Shown one piece after another: positions 13,279 to 26,700 of a stretch of 64,000 nucleotides of DNA. The DNA is taken from assembly GCA_021186555.1 (NCBI GenBank), contig JAJKFL010000330.1, forward strand, positions 26,713,444 through 26,777,443. The letters run 5' to 3'. Each line of letters opens with the position of its first letter. The first letter of the stretch is position 1. The notes under the pieces were generated by a model. The model did no database searches. It was not told where the DNA came from and was given only the letters and a program-made list of their open reading frames with translations. This DNA comes from Reticulitermes speratus. Taxonomy: Eukaryota > Arthropoda > Insecta > Blattodea > Rhinotermitidae. Made by a program: the position numbers and the translations under genes.

Positions 13279-13745
13279 CAGGTAGCCCTCCATTTTCGCC
13301 GGGGATGCGTTCCTGGACGAACCGGCGTAATCGGAATCGGCGTAAACTGAAATGACTTTATAATGTAAATCAATGGGAAGTCAATGACATGCGTTCCCGG
13401 CACCCAAACATTGACGAGTAATATAATGGCATGCATTTAAAGCTCTGAAATAACGTAAATATAATAAACGGAATTTAAAAAATATATTTTGTACACTTAC
13501 AACTGGCAATGGCGTAATGAAGCAGCGTTAATTCTCTGAAGAAGTCCCTGGTTGAGGATCGTCACGTTTTTTAAAGAAAGCATGCAGTGTGGACTACCGT
13601 GATTTCTTCTTTCTTTCTACAAAATTTCATGATAAGGCCTCATGGATGCCATTAAGCTCCTCTTCGCCGTAGCACTCCGCTCCCGATCATGGTCAATCTC
13701 GCAGAGCATATCAGTGAGTTTATCCACAGATTATCTAGTAGAAGG
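13279..13745 (-). mobile_element. Tigger/pogo-like element, transposase C-terminal end
   Basis: The outer end begins CAGGTAGCCCTC at 13279, preceded by TA, which is the target dinucleotide of this superfamily. On the minus strand the sequence encodes the tail of a Tigger/CENP-B-type transposase: LTDMLCEIDHDRERSATAKR, then a stop and frame change, then STLHAFFKKRDDPQPGTSS and a stop. The STL.xFF motif with a PxPSTSS-like tail is typical of Tigger proteins. The far terminal repeat is absent, so the copy is truncated and dead. The same family starts at 63402 in the other orientation. Confidence 0.8.
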
Positions 13746-15630
13746 TACACTGCAATGCCCAATGTTTTGCCAGCCATCTATATGTAGAACATACTTAAAC
13801 TCGTGGCGCCAATGTGTACTGAAACACTTTTGTCACAGCAGACCTTGTGACACACAAGACATACGAAAGTTTGTTGGTATTTTGATAATGTCAGTAAGCT
13901 ATGCTGGGTAACTATGAAATACAACTCACCTTGAGTTCACACCTGAAGTTAATTAGACCGTCTTCTTTCACTGGTGGCAGCTCCTTCTCATGCATATTGT
14001 GTCAGGAACTAAAAGTAAATAGTCCCATTAACTTCATACTAATATATTGGGGGATTTCACGCGAGACTTAAAACTATGTCCATAGTATGTGTCATGACAT
14101 AAGTCTGGCCATATGCAGTAGGTTCTAACCAACTACTATTTTGTCAAAATTCCCTGATCCTACATACGTACACCAGTCAACAGCATAAATACATCAAAAC
14201 GGTACACGAACAAAAACACAGGCTGGCCACCGTACTATAAACACGGTAGTTATAATGGACAGGATTCTTACGAGACCACATTCCAATTAATCGACTTATA
14301 TGACACACAAGCGTTTCAACGGTTCGTCAACGTCAACATAAATGACGCTATAGAAACAAAATGGCGCAGAAGTGCCAAGTACAGTATAAATGCACTTTCA
14401 CCGAAATTCACCAAACAATATTAACGTACAGTAATCAAATGACATACATCTTAGTTTTCCTAACGAGTATTGTAATATTGTATTTATATGCATTGTTTAG
14501 ATGACGCTTGCCGATTATAGCAAGTTCATGTTGTGTGACAAGTTCTGTATCCAATGGCTTTTGCCTTGTGTGAATGTGCTGGAATGTGTAATAAATACAA
14601 TACAATACAATACAAACTTCACTCAACTCACATACCAAATCCTACGCCATCATTCCTGCTACATGTTTCATCATTATTTCACATTATCCGCGACACGCCC
14701 GCATTTATTTAATACATGCAATTAAAAATATATGCGCACATCTTCCCTCCACATTCAAATTGGATACTGTGTCTACTCACGGATGATAGAACACAATGAA
14801 TTACGTTCCATAGTTCCTCCATAGAACTGAGCTTAAGACCACTGCGTGGTTTTCAAGAACCACGTATCCGTGAAAATTAAAAATTAATTTTTAACTTCCA
14901 GAAATATTATGCAAGAAGCAGATAACCTGGCCACAGGAAACCGCTTCACAGGTTTAGTGTGGAAACTTTTTACGCAGAAAACGAAGAATAAAATTTTAAA
15001 AACATTGTAATACACACACCTTATAGGCAAGAGTACTAGCTGTTCTATTTCAACATATTTTATATAACTTACTGAAAGCTAAATATATTTCATGATGAAT
15101 TACATCAGAAAATATAGCATTTTTTAAACCCTCATTTATTGTGAATAATGAAATGTGATTCTACTCTCATCCTTGATGTTGCACTTAATTTTTCTCAAAG
15201 TATTTTATAAATGTAATACCTGGATGGTGGCTATGTAGACCAAAACATGTTGTATTAAATACGGAATAACTGAAATACTCATTTGTGATCAATGGTCTTT
15301 ATATTATTTCAATATATGAGTATCACAATGGGATGTATAAACTGTAAACTACACATCAGACATAGATGGCAGTACCTTATACTCCATTTCCCAAACTTTA
15401 AAACAATAAAATCAACTACATATTATATCCATCAAACACAAATTATATTTTAGCTGTATAAGACCCAGCTACAATGAGCTTTCAATGAGCCATCGTTAAG
15501 CTGTGCATATGAAGTACAAAGATAAAACTTTAGAAATGCAATTGATAGTCTCTCAGGTTTGAGATCTCAGTCTTGTTACAGATAGCGAAACATAATATCA
15601 GCTATAAAAACCAAATATAAAAGAGCCGGC
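13746..15630. other. intergenic, no gene recognised
   Basis: No exon supported. There is a short ACAAT-type simple repeat near 14595-14614. The phrase around 15220-15260 (TGGATGGTGGC.., AACATGTTGTATTAAA) resembles the ends of Penelope-type repeats but is too decayed to assign. Confidence 0.4.
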
Positions 15631-15631
15631 A

Positions 15632-16033
15632 GTGCTCAGACATAAGATAGTCAGATCTGGTAGATGTGGTGTGTATGGTCTGGAAATCCTTAGATGTAAT
15701 TACTAAACATAAATTATAATCCCCCCGACTTCCACTATTACAGATTTGTAATTCACAATTCAACAATCACATCTAAGGGTTTCGTGAACATACATGCCAC
15801 ATCTACCAGATCAGAGTATCTTGCATCTGAGCACTGCCTTCAAGCCTACTTTACTTGGCAAGATATGGTAATTTATTTTACATGATGTATTGCTACGATT
15901 ACAAACCAACATTCTTCCACATGTTGAATTGTTAATTAGAAATCTGTAACAATGGAAGTCAGGGGGTTATAATTTACGTTTAGTAATTACATCTAAGGAT
16001 ACCCTGACCATACACACATCTACCAGATGATTT
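15632..16033. repeat. complex nested palindrome
   Basis: The segment 15640-15765 (with GATCTGGTAGATGTGG, CTTAGATGTAATTACTAAAC, CCCCGACTTCCA) returns in inverted orientation at about 15930-16033. A second, smaller inverted match joins about 15637-15705 to 15765-15845 (CACATCTAAGGGTTTCG, CCACATCTACCAGATC, TGAGCACTGCC). The result is a nested fold-back of about 400 bp with no open frame. It is probably a non-autonomous mobile element. Confidence 0.7.
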
Positions 16034-17750
16034 TCTTTTACATGACGTACAGCTAACAATTCCAGGCCATCATTTTTACATGTATACCATAGACATTTGT
16101 AAAACACAGTGGTAAAGCTTGAGCCAGTACTGCTAGTTTGGCCAGGTTACTGCATCACAGGAGGCTATACTATAATGATGCAGCAAAATACCCACTACAT
16201 TTATAGTTCATACATTGGTTCCTTGGAATCACACAATATTCTGTTCAAAGCAAATGCAAGCTTAAAACCCCTTGACAAAAGTAGGTAAAAAGAACCAACA
16301 AGTTCTTGGTTATCTAACGAAGTCCAGTTTTCTAAAATCCATCTCAGATCATTTGAAAGTGTTTCAGGATACTTGTAAATTCTTATTAATAAATATGGAG
16401 CATCAACAAGCAGCTAGATACACATTAATGATTTCCAACATACAGACGCATTCAATCCACAAATTTTAGTAAGAAGAATGTAAGGAGATTTAAACTTTAG
16501 ATGGCAGTTAAGAGATTGTCTTCTGGGCTTGTAACGTCATGTAGTCTCCTGGGTGGTTACTGGTGTTTCAGACCAAAATATATTATCCATCTTCAAGAGT
16601 ACACATTGCTAACCCTGGACATCACAATCCAGAAGTTGTAACTGAAGAATATTGTCTCCTGAGAAGTTATGCCATGTAGTCTGTTACAAATTCACTGATA
16701 TATCAGCAGTATTCTGTATAGTCACTGCTGTAAGAACGTCAACTCTCACGTGAGTTGAAACTGTTTCATCACACCTGGTATTATATACGATAATGATTCC
16801 CAAATTTTTTGGATTAACTGAAATCCAAAGTAACTTACCTAACCTACCATTCACCACCAACACAGATGCTGATAAGGTCACAAGAAGACATTTACTGAAT
16901 ATACACAAGTATGGCATTGAGGATTCATTTTATACACTGATGTAACACGTGGCACAGATTACCATGGTGGTCACTTTCATGGACCATCCCCTGCTAGAAA
17001 TGAAAACCTTGAGATCCATTCCACACCCAGACAGCGACTGTGACTCAATTTGTTATGGCCATAAAATATCTTTCACATGCAACACAACAACCTGTTACAG
17101 CTTAAACTGAAACCTGTATCTCAAAACACAAATTCATTGCAACTCTTGTATAATCCCCATGCACAATTTTATTAACACATATTACATACTATGTTATAAT
17201 ATAAAACAGAAATAAGACCTGAGAACTTACATGCACTAGAAGGCAGCTACCAGAGATGCTCTGAAAAAAGCATGGTGCAAAAACAATGTTAATCTTAAAT
17301 TTACAACTAAAGCACAAATTATAAATGAACATAAGAATGTAAGGGCAAAAATCACAGAACTGTTTCTTTTGAATGAACTTTATCAAATATGCATACAGAA
17401 GAAGCACAATTCTTTGAATTTACTTTCAGCAATAAAATTATGTCATCCTTATCTGGAACTAGTGACACATGGTTTCTTATCTTTTCTCACAAAAACATTA
17501 CTTAGATAAGATAGTACTATCAGCTTGTCATTGCACTTAGCAACTAACAATACCGTGTAGTTGTCAAGAAATGAATCAGTTCCTGAATAATGAAGTTTCT
17601 GCAATGAATTCTAGGTTCTTGTACATATGAAAATAATTACTTAGTGGTTGTGAATATTATAAATAATAATAATTTTGTGAGTTGTGAAGTTATATTTTGT
17701 TATGTGCTTACAGCATGTGACATTACATGGCAACATAGAAGTATAAAAAC
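16034..17750. other. intergenic, probably upstream region of the SLC16-like gene
   Basis: No coding exon found. A CTTACAG splice acceptor ends at 17711, forty bases before the presumed start codon, so the 5' leader of the downstream transporter gene is probably spliced and its first noncoding exon lies somewhere here. Two short upstream ATGs (17715, 17727) stop within one or two codons. Confidence 0.4.
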
Positions 17751-20700
17751 ATGGCACTCCCATCAGGGGGAAGAAGAATACAACCGAGGCTTATGCTTGA
17801 TACTGTGATAGGGACACAGCCAGAACTTGGTCCTGCACCTCCAGATGGGGGTTATGGATGGATCATTCTGTTTGGAGTGACAATGATTCAAGTATGAAAA
17901 ATTTTCTTTCTGAAGATAAAAGTATTATTTATTAATAGTGTGGAAGAGTCATACAGTATCCTAATCTGTAGTCCTTCCCATGTGTATTCATCCAATCACA
18001 GAACTTTTAAAATATACATTATGTATATAAAGATTTTTAGTAAAGAAAATAGCATGATTCTGATCGCCTACTATTTTACTAGTCTAGGCAAAAGCACAGT
18101 ATAAATATACAAAAAGTATGAAAAAGTGTGCCTTTTCAAAAAGAAACAGGTTCACATGTGCAAATACATAAAACTTAAATCTGATTGTCCTTTTTACATC
18201 CAGAAGGTCCTACAAGTTGCTTTACCAATATTATATACATGTTCCAGGAAACACTACTTTATTTGCAACCAGCTGCCAGTAGAAACTAACTGTGAGGAGC
18301 TACAGAAATTGTTAAAATTGTTATCCACCATATTCAATACATATTTCTCATCTCCTAAGCACCAATTTGCCAATTGCTGGACAAATTTTGTTTGAATTTA
18401 AGTTGTTAAATTCCACATGTTCTTTAGTTTGTGGCACATTAGCAACCTGCTTGATGTACACATTGTCTCTGATTATGCTGTACATGTAAGTCATATGGCA
18501 TAAGATTAAAAGACCTTGTTGGCCACATAACTGATCCACAGTGACTAATCCACATCAGAAATTTCTCATTGAAAAAGCACCAGCACTGGATCCAATATGG
18601 GGAGGAGCTCCATCTTGCTGCCTGGCCACACTTCCCAGGTCATGGTGCTGTTCAATCTCTGGCATATCTGTGGTCTGCAGATGTTCCGAATAACTTTGCA
18701 GTTTGGGGCACGTGGTGGCGTAGTTGGTTGAGACACTGCGCTACAAGCTGGAAGGTCGTGGGTTTGATTCCCGATGGTGTCACTGGAATTTTTCATTGAC
18801 ATAATCCTTTCGGTTGCACTATGGCCCTGGGGTTGACTCAGCCTCTAACAGAAATAAGTACCAGGAATATTTCCTGGGGGGTAAAGGCGGCCGGTGCGTA
18901 GGGCTGACAACCTTACCACCTTCATGTGCCAACTGTCTAGAAATCTGGGAGCCTCAACCTCCTGGAACCCTAAGGGCCTGTCCAGGCCTGTAATGGGATT
19001 GCTTTATCTTTAACTTTGCAGGTTAGTTTAGTTTTAGTTCCGTTTACCGTTCATCCATTTCAGTCAAACCAATTTCAATCATTCAGTTTATACACAGCAA
19101 AGCATGACCTTGTCAGTATTATGCACAGCAAAGCATGACCTTGTCAATATTACATAAATATACTTACACCAACAATATACAAATTACTACATGACAACTC
19201 ATCAACTCTTCCTTCCTGCAAAGCGTTCAATGAAAAAGGCCCTGTCACACCTTCTGCCCAAATGCCTACCCAGACTGTCAGTCCTGGAACATTATGCTCT
19301 TCTTCTGTCACTTGGTATGGGTTGTTATCACTCCAGTAACACAGCTGTATTGTCGTCAATAACACACAGCTGTATTGATTTGCTCTTCCATTGGTCTTGA
19401 ATGTTATTTTGTCTGTCCATAGGTTCTTTGTAAACTCAGGGTCAGTCTCGTGAATAATCAAGGAACCACTCACACAATTCCGTCTATTTAGGTCACTATC
19501 ATTCACAGCCCACAGCTAGTTAGGTCTGTATGGCTTTATTCCCAGAGAATGTAACATCAAGTTTATGCAACTGTGACATTTCCAGTTCTTATGAAGCACT
19601 TCTTAAACACTTATAAGGCTATAAACAAAAGTTGGTCCACAGTATTCTTTGGGCTTGCTGACCTTGGCCTTCCACTTCGTAGTACATCTGCAAAACTTCC
19701 ATTTTCTTGAAGTCTTGCATTGATATGGACCCCTTTTTAAAAACTGAAAACCGGGACACTTAGTAATATTTAGGTAGCGAAGAGAGAAGACAAAATTTTT
19801 AACCCGTCACACAATGGAACAAGCATAGTCATTTATTAATACTACTATGAGATCAATCAGATCAAAAATTGTGACATATAGATAAAAGAATTGGAAAATA
19901 AAATTATAATAAAAACAATACTGCTCAAACTCACACTTACTGATTTTTCCTCACACAGGTTCCTCATCCTTCGCATCTCAGTCCAGACTTATAGTCACTA
20001 ATTTACAGATCTTCCTCACCATCTCATATTCTTTCCAGTTACAGGCTGGTTGATTGCTGTCCTAATCCTACAGATGTTTTCTCCCACTGCCACGAATGTT
20101 GTATTTTTGACTTGGAAAAACCCGGGACATTAGGCATCCCAAACCGATTTTTTTTTTAAATTTTATAATATCTTGTTTCATAGATTCATCAAATTTTCCT
20201 TATGGCTCTGAATATAACACCTGTCAATGCGACACAATAGTATAAAGCAATAGAATACAACACAACACAACACACAGTACACCACACAACACAACTCATA
20301 TAATTTGTAAGCTTGACTGCTTAGCAATCATGTCATATCATATGTACAAAACACTTATAATTAGATATGGTGAATTAATCAGCAGTCATGACAACACATA
20401 CACATTCACATACATTAATCAATCATGATATCTAGCTTCTGAAATCAATTTCCATTACACTATAAAAACAATTACATGTGACATGAAATCTATTATGCAT
20501 AATCATTTTCTTGTAAATCATGGCAAAAAAAAATTTACAATATTCCATGAAGAAAATCAGACACATGAGCCTTTCATCTGGAATGGTTGCTTTCATTTAC
20601 TGGGAGGAAGCATCCATAACATGAAAAACTTGACTTCACTTGAAGCTCTGGCAAGACACTATTTTTCAGTTTTCCTTCTTTTCCAGTCATCAACAGTGAC

Positions 20701-23700
20701 ACTGCCAACACCATATTTTTCTTCCACTTTTGTATAGTTTTACCTTTATGTGGTCTTGGTAAGGCTTGAAGTTTTGTTCCACAGAAACAACCACATTCTT
20801 TCTCTTTCCATTTGGTATGTTAATGAAAAAAAATCACTACTTTATGAGAAATTAGTAACTTCATCACAAACTAAATCAAATGATAATGAGTACACACATA
20901 AAATGTAGACAATAATCAATGGGAAGTGTACACAATTCAAATGTAGGCACATGAATGCAGTGGGGAATGTAATTTCACGTCGCACTGAATGGTGTAAAAT
21001 GGAGGTTAATAAACGTAATGCGGCATTCTGATGACACAGCATGCCGGACAGGAAAGTCAGATAACTGAAAGCCGGATAATCACGACTCTTACTTTACTTT
21101 TGACTGACAGAGTAACAAGTACACTCATAAGGAAATTAAGAGCACATTAAATTGGGAATGCTTGCAACCACTCAATTCAGAATCTTTTCTCTCCCCATGT
21201 CCTACCTAAAATCTTGAAGATCAATACATCCAACGCTGTAATTTTACCTCTTGCTTCCAATGGATGTAAAACTTGGTCACATTAAGAAAGAATAAAGAGT
21301 GATGTGACTATCTGGACCTAGGTGAGAGGGAACAACAGAAGACTGGAGAAGAGTGCATAATGAGGATTTTCAAAGTCTGTACTCTTCACTAAATATCATA
21401 AGGTTGATTAAATCAATAAGGATGGAATTAATGCGGTATATGAAACATGGGTGAGATAAGAAATTCATAGCAACATTTCATTAGGAAACCTGAAGCAAAT
21501 AAACCACATGTCATTGATTCTCAGTTTATGAAGAAAAAATGCTTCATGGAGTTAGTTACATATAAGGTATTTCAGCAGAAACATGTATTCATTGCTCAAC
21601 AAATGTAAATACACCATACAAAATGAGATTTAAAATCCAACCATACCTCTTATTTGATTACTTTAACTATCTTTTATTATTAAATAACCTCAGAAGTTAG
21701 CAAAGAAAACTTAAGATTCCACCAGAAACTTATGAAAAGGTTTACCTGCACAGCTGTTCATGTGTTCTACACAATACAGCGTTATTGACAGAGTAACTAC
21801 TCCATGTGTCATGATGCTAATCATAAATTTGTATCAGTCAATTAATTTTTGGTTTTGTTAACTGTCCAATAAGTATTTCACCAATATCTTCAGCAGCACA
21901 TTTCATTACTTTTTTGTATACACCTTACTGTATACTGTGACACCTACACTAAATGTTTTAAATGGTGATGTTCACAGATAACAATCCCCAGCATTCTAGT
22001 AACATCCGGTCTTCTGATTTGTCACAGACTAAATGACAATACCTCAGTTTCTCTACAAGATGCCCATTGGATGTGGCTACCTACAGTCTACTGTGCAGTA
22101 TGGTGCCTGACAAGTAAGGGAACTTCACAAACAGTAGCAAAATGATAGCAACAATTACTGACCAGTTTTCAAAACTCCAACCAAATATAATTAAATTATA
22201 AACTTACAGTGACATTTTCTAGTAAACTTTTCAAGAACATTTAGAAACTGATTTGAATAATACAAGAATAAACATTTGTGGAGCTGAGAAAGGAGGGTGT
22301 GGTTGTGCAGGTCCTCTTGAAAATTTGCACAGGCACCCAAAACTGCCTACGGAGAATCAAGAATATGAGACGTGTATGAGTACTTTGCCAACTTAAATGG
22401 TTACCAATATAAAAATGTGTAAAATCTCCTCACAAGCTCCAATTCCCTACTCAATTAACTAACTTCATGAATCAGTCCTCCTTGAGAAGTTAACACTCAG
22501 TCAGACTCCATCACTCATAGATACCACAGAGCAATAAATTATATATTTCTTATTAGCACAAATTTATTAATATTTCTATACAACTTTTAACCTGACAAAA
22601 CTTCATTATAAAATACTATCATCCATAAGAAGAAAAGCAGTTCTAATTCTCTCACATTCAAAGCATGAAGTGAATGCACAACATACCTTATTTTGGATTT
22701 CAGACATACTTTCAATTTTGAGATCTCTGTGGGAAGACTCTATTCTGCAAACATATGGACAGGCTGTCAACCTCCCTCAAATCTCCCTCAGAGCAGTTTT
22801 CATAAACCAATTTTTGGCAAAATGATTCAACAAAACTGAACTTTGGTTTCAGTGACTAGGCAAGACAACTAAAGTCAATTCCTGGCAGTGGCAAGAATTT
22901 TTTCTCTTCTCCATGGTATCCATACCAACTCTGGGGGTCCACCCAGCCTCTTATATAATGGACAGCAGGCGCACTTTCCCCAGGGGTAAAGCACCTGGAG
23001 TATGAAGTTGACAACTCACCTCCACCTAATGTTGATGTTAAGACAGCATGGAACTATATCCTCACTCCCTCATGTCTTCATAGCGTGGTGTTCAAATAAA
23101 GGACAACCTTACCTTTAATTTATTTCATATGTTAAATAAAGATAGGCAGCTGTAAATGACCGTGCACACACTAGACTTAGTCTTGGAATGTTTACCGTAA
23201 CATTGACCTTCAAATAGGCACATAAACTTTAAGGGAATTAATCCTCTACTCATATAAATACATTATCACTTCAAATATGTCAATATGAAGAAGGTAATAA
23301 CTATAGAAGTTTCTTGGAGTATTTTAACATCAGATTTCAAGATACATATTTTGCATCAACTGAAGACTTCTGTGCCTTACAAGAATATGATCAAGGTGTG
23401 CACCATATACGTAATGATTTTACTGCCTACCGTGCTTTTTTAAAAGTTTCTTATACAAATTTTACGTATTACCCCTATACTATATTTTTGTAAATAACAT
23501 TTCTCTTGTACTTTTTACTAATTTCTTAATATATTCCTATGACATACTTTGTAAAGGAAGAGACCTCTTTCCTAACTGCAGTTGTAAGTTTATATTGAAT
23601 GATTCTTAAAAGAGAAGGCCTGATGATGGCTTGTAATAAGCTGAAACTTGTTGCCTCATCAACTTATATATGGTGTTGTGTGCGACTGTTTACTGGGAAA

Positions 23701-26700
23701 TATATACATTTGATTAACAGCACAACAGGTATCAATCATTTTAAAACTACAGGTACTTTCATTACATTCAATGGAGTCAGTAATTAGCTACAGTTTACAT
23801 TTTTTTTTGTATCTGTGCCCTGTTGTAACATCCCATTTGTAACTGCTGCAGATCCTTGGAGCGTAACTCTGACATCTGTGGTCAGTGGTTCCTGCATGGG
23901 TGTAACTGGAATTATTCTTGTTTCATCTGGACTTATAGCCATTAGCCTAATTCAAACCACTGCAGAAATCATTTACATATTAGTGGGAATGCTTGCAGGT
24001 AAGCCAAACTGCATTGACATACATCATTTAAAAAATATGGAAGTTACATACCACACGAATAATTTTCCAATACATTGTGATAAATTAACTGCGACTTACC
24101 ATTATACTAGTAACATACAATACTTGCTGAGAAATACAACAGCTATCATTTTATCAGTAATGTACCAGCAAGAGACTGAACTGTGACATTATAAAGTTCT
24201 GGGATAGCAAGCAACGATATGCATCCATACGTGTTCTCTCTTTATATTCTTACACTGTGATTTCCTTCCTGTGAAAGCATGAGGTATGAACTGCTGCTGT
24301 AATAGAGGAAGAATTAGTTCATGAGACTTTATCACCAACACAGTATGCAATGTGTGTCAGTAACTGTAATACTTTTACAAAACACTGCAGAGCCAAGGTC
24401 AGTTCTTAAATATTAAGTTATAAGTATCCCACATTTAAACATCATTATATAACCTAAATGCATTCAAAGTCTCTTAGACATTTTCCAGCAACATGTACAT
24501 AACTGATCCACACCAGATGCAGAGGTTACCTATACATATTCTTGGATAACAATGTATCTGGCAAAACTGCATTCATTAAACTTAAGTATCTGCATAAACA
24601 AATAGGGCTCAGGGAACTTTGTAAATAATTTAATTAAATATTTTTATTGAAAATATGGGTAAGAAGGGAGCAAAAGGAAAAATGCCTAATTATGATAGTC
24701 TGTTCAAGGCTGTTTAACCAGTCTGATGTCATTATAAATTGTACAATAGTTCTTCCTATGCAAACCATGACTGCAAGGGGTAATAAACTGTAGTCAAAAC
24801 TGCAAGGTGCAGATCTTTGTTTGGCAGCACACGCCATATTCAATTTTCCATAAATTCCCTTTGCCTGTAACTCATCGGAGTTATGTTTGATAACATATAT
24901 TTTCTAAAGGTCAGCTAACAGTTTAAGGAGAATATCTGGACCTAAGGGAGTGGAAGTAACAATAATTCAGTGCTAACATAAATCCTGCACCTGCATGCTG
25001 TCAGTGTACAGACGTTAAGTTATTTTGTGATCATTACCATCTCCTTACACATGTCAGTGGAAACTGCTCCATCTAATTAATAAAATCAACTTGTACTATA
25101 GAAGGTTAGTCTTCTTGGATGTGACACCATGTAGTTTACACTATAAGTATTACCAGGGGCCAGTGGGTAGTCAATTCACCTTGAAGATGGAGACAGTAGG
25201 AATCTCCAATACATTGGGAACAGAGCCTACACATACATAATGCCATCATCCAAAAAACAGGTTCAATGTGCACTTCATGATTTGTACTCTTCACTAAATA
25301 TTATTAAGGTTATAAAATCAAGAAAGACAAGGTGGATGGGACACATGCATGGAGAAATTAGGAAACACATCACAATTTTAGCCATGATGCATGAAAGGAA
25401 AGAGACCATTTGGGAGATACAGGCATAGATGGCAGGATAATATTAAAATGTGTCTGGAAAACACACAATAAGAGAGTCTGGAGTCAAGTGGCTCAGGATA
25501 GGGTCAAATGGCAGGCTCCTGAGAACACAACATGAACTTCTGGTTCCATAGAAGGTGGGGAAATAAAGACCTTAAGAGCACTCAGCAGATTTTTCACAAA
25601 TGACTGCTCAGTGGATTTACCAGTAGTCTCTTTTCAGGAATTGGTGCTAGTATGGCAACAATACAAAGTGAGTACTTGCTGCAAAAGTACTTCAGTTCAC
25701 GTCTCCCTATAGTCCACACACTCTATCAAGTGGGTCAAGCTGTTGGTGAGATGGTGATGCCTGTACTAATTGGAAGCTTACTTACCAAGTTTGGGCTTTC
25801 TAGCACATTGCTGTTACAAGCTGGGATAACACTTCAAGCACTAATAGGCGCTGTTCTGTTCAGAAAGCCAGAGTATATGCACACTACTCAGAAAAGCTTG
25901 GTATACACTTTACTGCAGGTCAGTATCCTCTGTGCACAGAACTGAATTACCATACATGACACTGCCTTCAATCTAACCAAATTTATGCTTCTTACTAATC
26001 ACTCACAGCAGCAAACATGACTTTTGGTATGGCAGTGTACAATATAATGTTTAGTTCAGCAGCACTGCAACTCAAACAGTACTGAAAAATCAGACTTCAG
26101 GGCATTAGAAAACTCTTGGCAATTATGAACTACCAACTTCCAGAAGCAATGAACTGACATAATCCACATATTAGCTATTAATAGATTAAAAACACTGCTA
26201 CCATTCAGGGCATCTCTAAGGTATTTCGAAATGATGGATTCTGATATCCATCCTTACTGTCTGGATTTTATAAATAATGTTATTCAAGTTTTCAGATTTT
26301 CAGTGATTTCTTAATACATTTTCATTTTTGGGTAGTGTCTGCACGTTGCGATGGACTGATACTAGAGAATTTCAGAGAAATTAGCAGCCTGCAACTGTAC
26401 CTTAAGAATTTGAGCCTTACTTCTCTGGTTGAAGACATAGACAGTGAATTTCTCCTGCATGTCAGCAAAGTAGCCTTCCACAACACTGTCATACATCACA
26501 AAGAAAGAATGCACACTTGTTATATGTTGACTGACCCTCAAGAGACATCTTGAGACCAGGAGGGTGAACAGTGGAGCACATAAATATTAACTACTATACG
26601 GAGACTTGGTTATATGCTATTAATCATACAACTACACAGGCATCACCAGTAATTACATGTTCACAAATGAAAATGTGCTGCGTCCATCAGATTCCTGTTT

